From NCBI GenBank assembly GCA_002453315.1, contig DKGO01000195.1:11622-75621 (forward strand): a stretch of 64,000 nt of DNA. The letters are read 5' to 3'. Below are positions 63,403 to 64,000 of this stretch, in pieces; position 1 is the stretch's first letter; every line of letters begins with the position of its first letter. The notes under the pieces were generated by a model that worked only from the letters and a program-made list of their open reading frames with translations, did not search any database and had not been told where the DNA came from. The position numbers and the translations under genes were made by a program. This stretch comes from Caryophanales bacterium UBA6768 (GTDB taxonomy: Bacteria > Bacillota > Bacilli > Bacillales_D > Amphibacillaceae).

Positions 63403-64000
63403 ATGACAAAAATAATTGAAATGGAAAAATACGCTGATTTAATTTTGCAAAGGGGTGTTAATCTCCAAAGAAATCAAGCATTGTTTATTAATGCCCCGAT
63501 TGAAGGTGCAGAATTTATCCGATTAGTGGCTAAAAAGGCATATGAGCTTGGAGCGAAAGATGTTCATGTCTCTTGGGGAGATGATGAATTATCGTTATTA
63601 AAATTTGAACATGCGACAGATGAGGTTATTGAAACTTATCCCGAATGGCGTGTGAAACAGCAGGAAGGATATGCTGAAGACGGTGCAGCTTTTTTATCCG
63701 TCCATGCGACAGATCCGGATTTATTACAGCATATTCCGGGTGAAAGAGTAGCAGCAGCAAATAAGGCGGCTGGTATAGCATTAACTAATTTTAGGAAGTC
63801 TTTAATGAACGATGATATCCAGTGGTGTGTCATTTCTATTCCGACGAAAGCATGGGCGATGAAAATCTTCCCTAACCAATCGGAAGCAGAAGCATTAGAA
63901 AGTTTATGGTCGGAAATTATACAAATGGTACGTGTTGACCAGGTAGACCCACTCAAGGCATGGGATCAACATAATGCAACATTAAAAAATGCTGTATCAA
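63403..64000 (+). CDS. ampS: M29-family aminopeptidase AmpS, 3' end outside window
   Basis: The frame is open from ATG 63403 (GGAGG at 63391-63395) to the end of the window, giving the first 199 residues of an AmpS/AmpT-type cobalt- or zinc-dependent aminopeptidase (full length about 410). Segments FINAPIEGAEFIRLVAKKAY, GAKDVHVSWGDDELS and DIQWCVISIPTKAWA match Bacillus AmpS. The metal ligands of the M29 family lie in the C-terminal half, beyond the window. Confidence 0.92.
   Translation, partial: MTKIIEMEKYADLILQRGVNLQRNQALFINAPIEGAEFIRLVAKKAYELGAKDVHVSWGDDELSLLKFEHATDEVIETYPEWRVKQQEGYAEDGAAFLSVHATDPDLLQHIPGERVAAANKAAGIALTNFRKSLMNDDIQWCVISIPTKAWAMKIFPNQSEAEALESLWSEIIQMVRVDQVDPLKAWDQHNATLKNAVS

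Overview
The window is AT-rich chromosomal DNA from a low-GC Firmicute of the family Bacillaceae. Almost every gene has a recognisable Bacillus-type counterpart (walJ-htrC, htpG, motAB, mrpABCDEFG, gltC, rocB, ypmRS, ykpA, ykhA, ampS), with GGAGG-type ribosome binding sites and frequent TTG/GTG starts. The gene set (Mrp antiporter, several MFS/MATE exporters) would suit a salt- or alkali-tolerant lineage of the Oceanobacillus/Virgibacillus type, but the genus cannot be fixed from the sequence alone. No tRNA, rRNA, phage, CRISPR array or intact transposase gene was seen.

Layout. 1-2.8 kb: 3' end of the walRK-type operon (walJ, htrC), a cluster of DnaA-box-like sites and a GNAT acetyltransferase; in Bacillus this operon lies near oriC. 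3-7.2 kb: HMG-CoA lyase, an XRE-cupin regulator, a membrane rhodanese and an ABC exporter broken by a one-base frameshift. 7.28-7.73 kb: a tandem array of 52-bp hairpin-forming repeats. 7.9-16.4 kb: htpG, lrgAB, an NDH-2-like flavoprotein (yutJ), an Fsr-type MFS pump, motAB and rlmN. 16.4-22.2 kb (minus): the complete seven-gene mrp cation/proton antiporter operon, with a divergent KdpD/Usp-like gene, followed by a second small array of the same 52-bp repeat family. 23.4-29.8 kb: sirtuin, DUF418 protein, NADP glutamate dehydrogenase with divergent gltC, and a RocB-type peptidase.

29.8-33.9 kb is a class Ib ribonucleotide reductase operon (nrdE, flavodoxin/nrdI, nrdF). It has an unusually readable control region: a sigma-A-like promoter, two NrdR-type boxes 30 bp apart, a cobalamin riboswitch and an intrinsic terminator. 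34-40.5 kb: MFS pump, SWIM-SNF2 helicase, MATE pump, small membrane protein and ridA. 40.9-45.5 kb: an ECF sigma factor in a tightly coupled operon with a membrane protein (candidate anti-sigma) and an ABC-2 transporter with two paralogous permeases. 45.6-56.7 kb: metabolic and hypothetical genes, including an SLC13 permease with RCK_C domains, a YuzB-like protein, a YpuA-like DUF1002 protein, YtcJ amidohydrolase, ABC-F protein YkpA, a WYL regulator and ypmRS. 57-64 kb: an O-acetylhomoserine sulfhydrylase with an unusual C-terminal extension under a SAM-I riboswitch, rarD, methionine gamma-lyase, cardiolipin synthase, acyl-CoA thioesterase and the start of ampS.

The least explained sequences are the two 52-bp repeat arrays, the pair of MITE-like elements ending in GGC(T/A)CTGTTAA, the DnaA-box cluster after htrC, the sigma/ABC-2 operon and the extra domain on the sulfhydrylase. 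The nrd control region combines three known regulatory layers in one leader.
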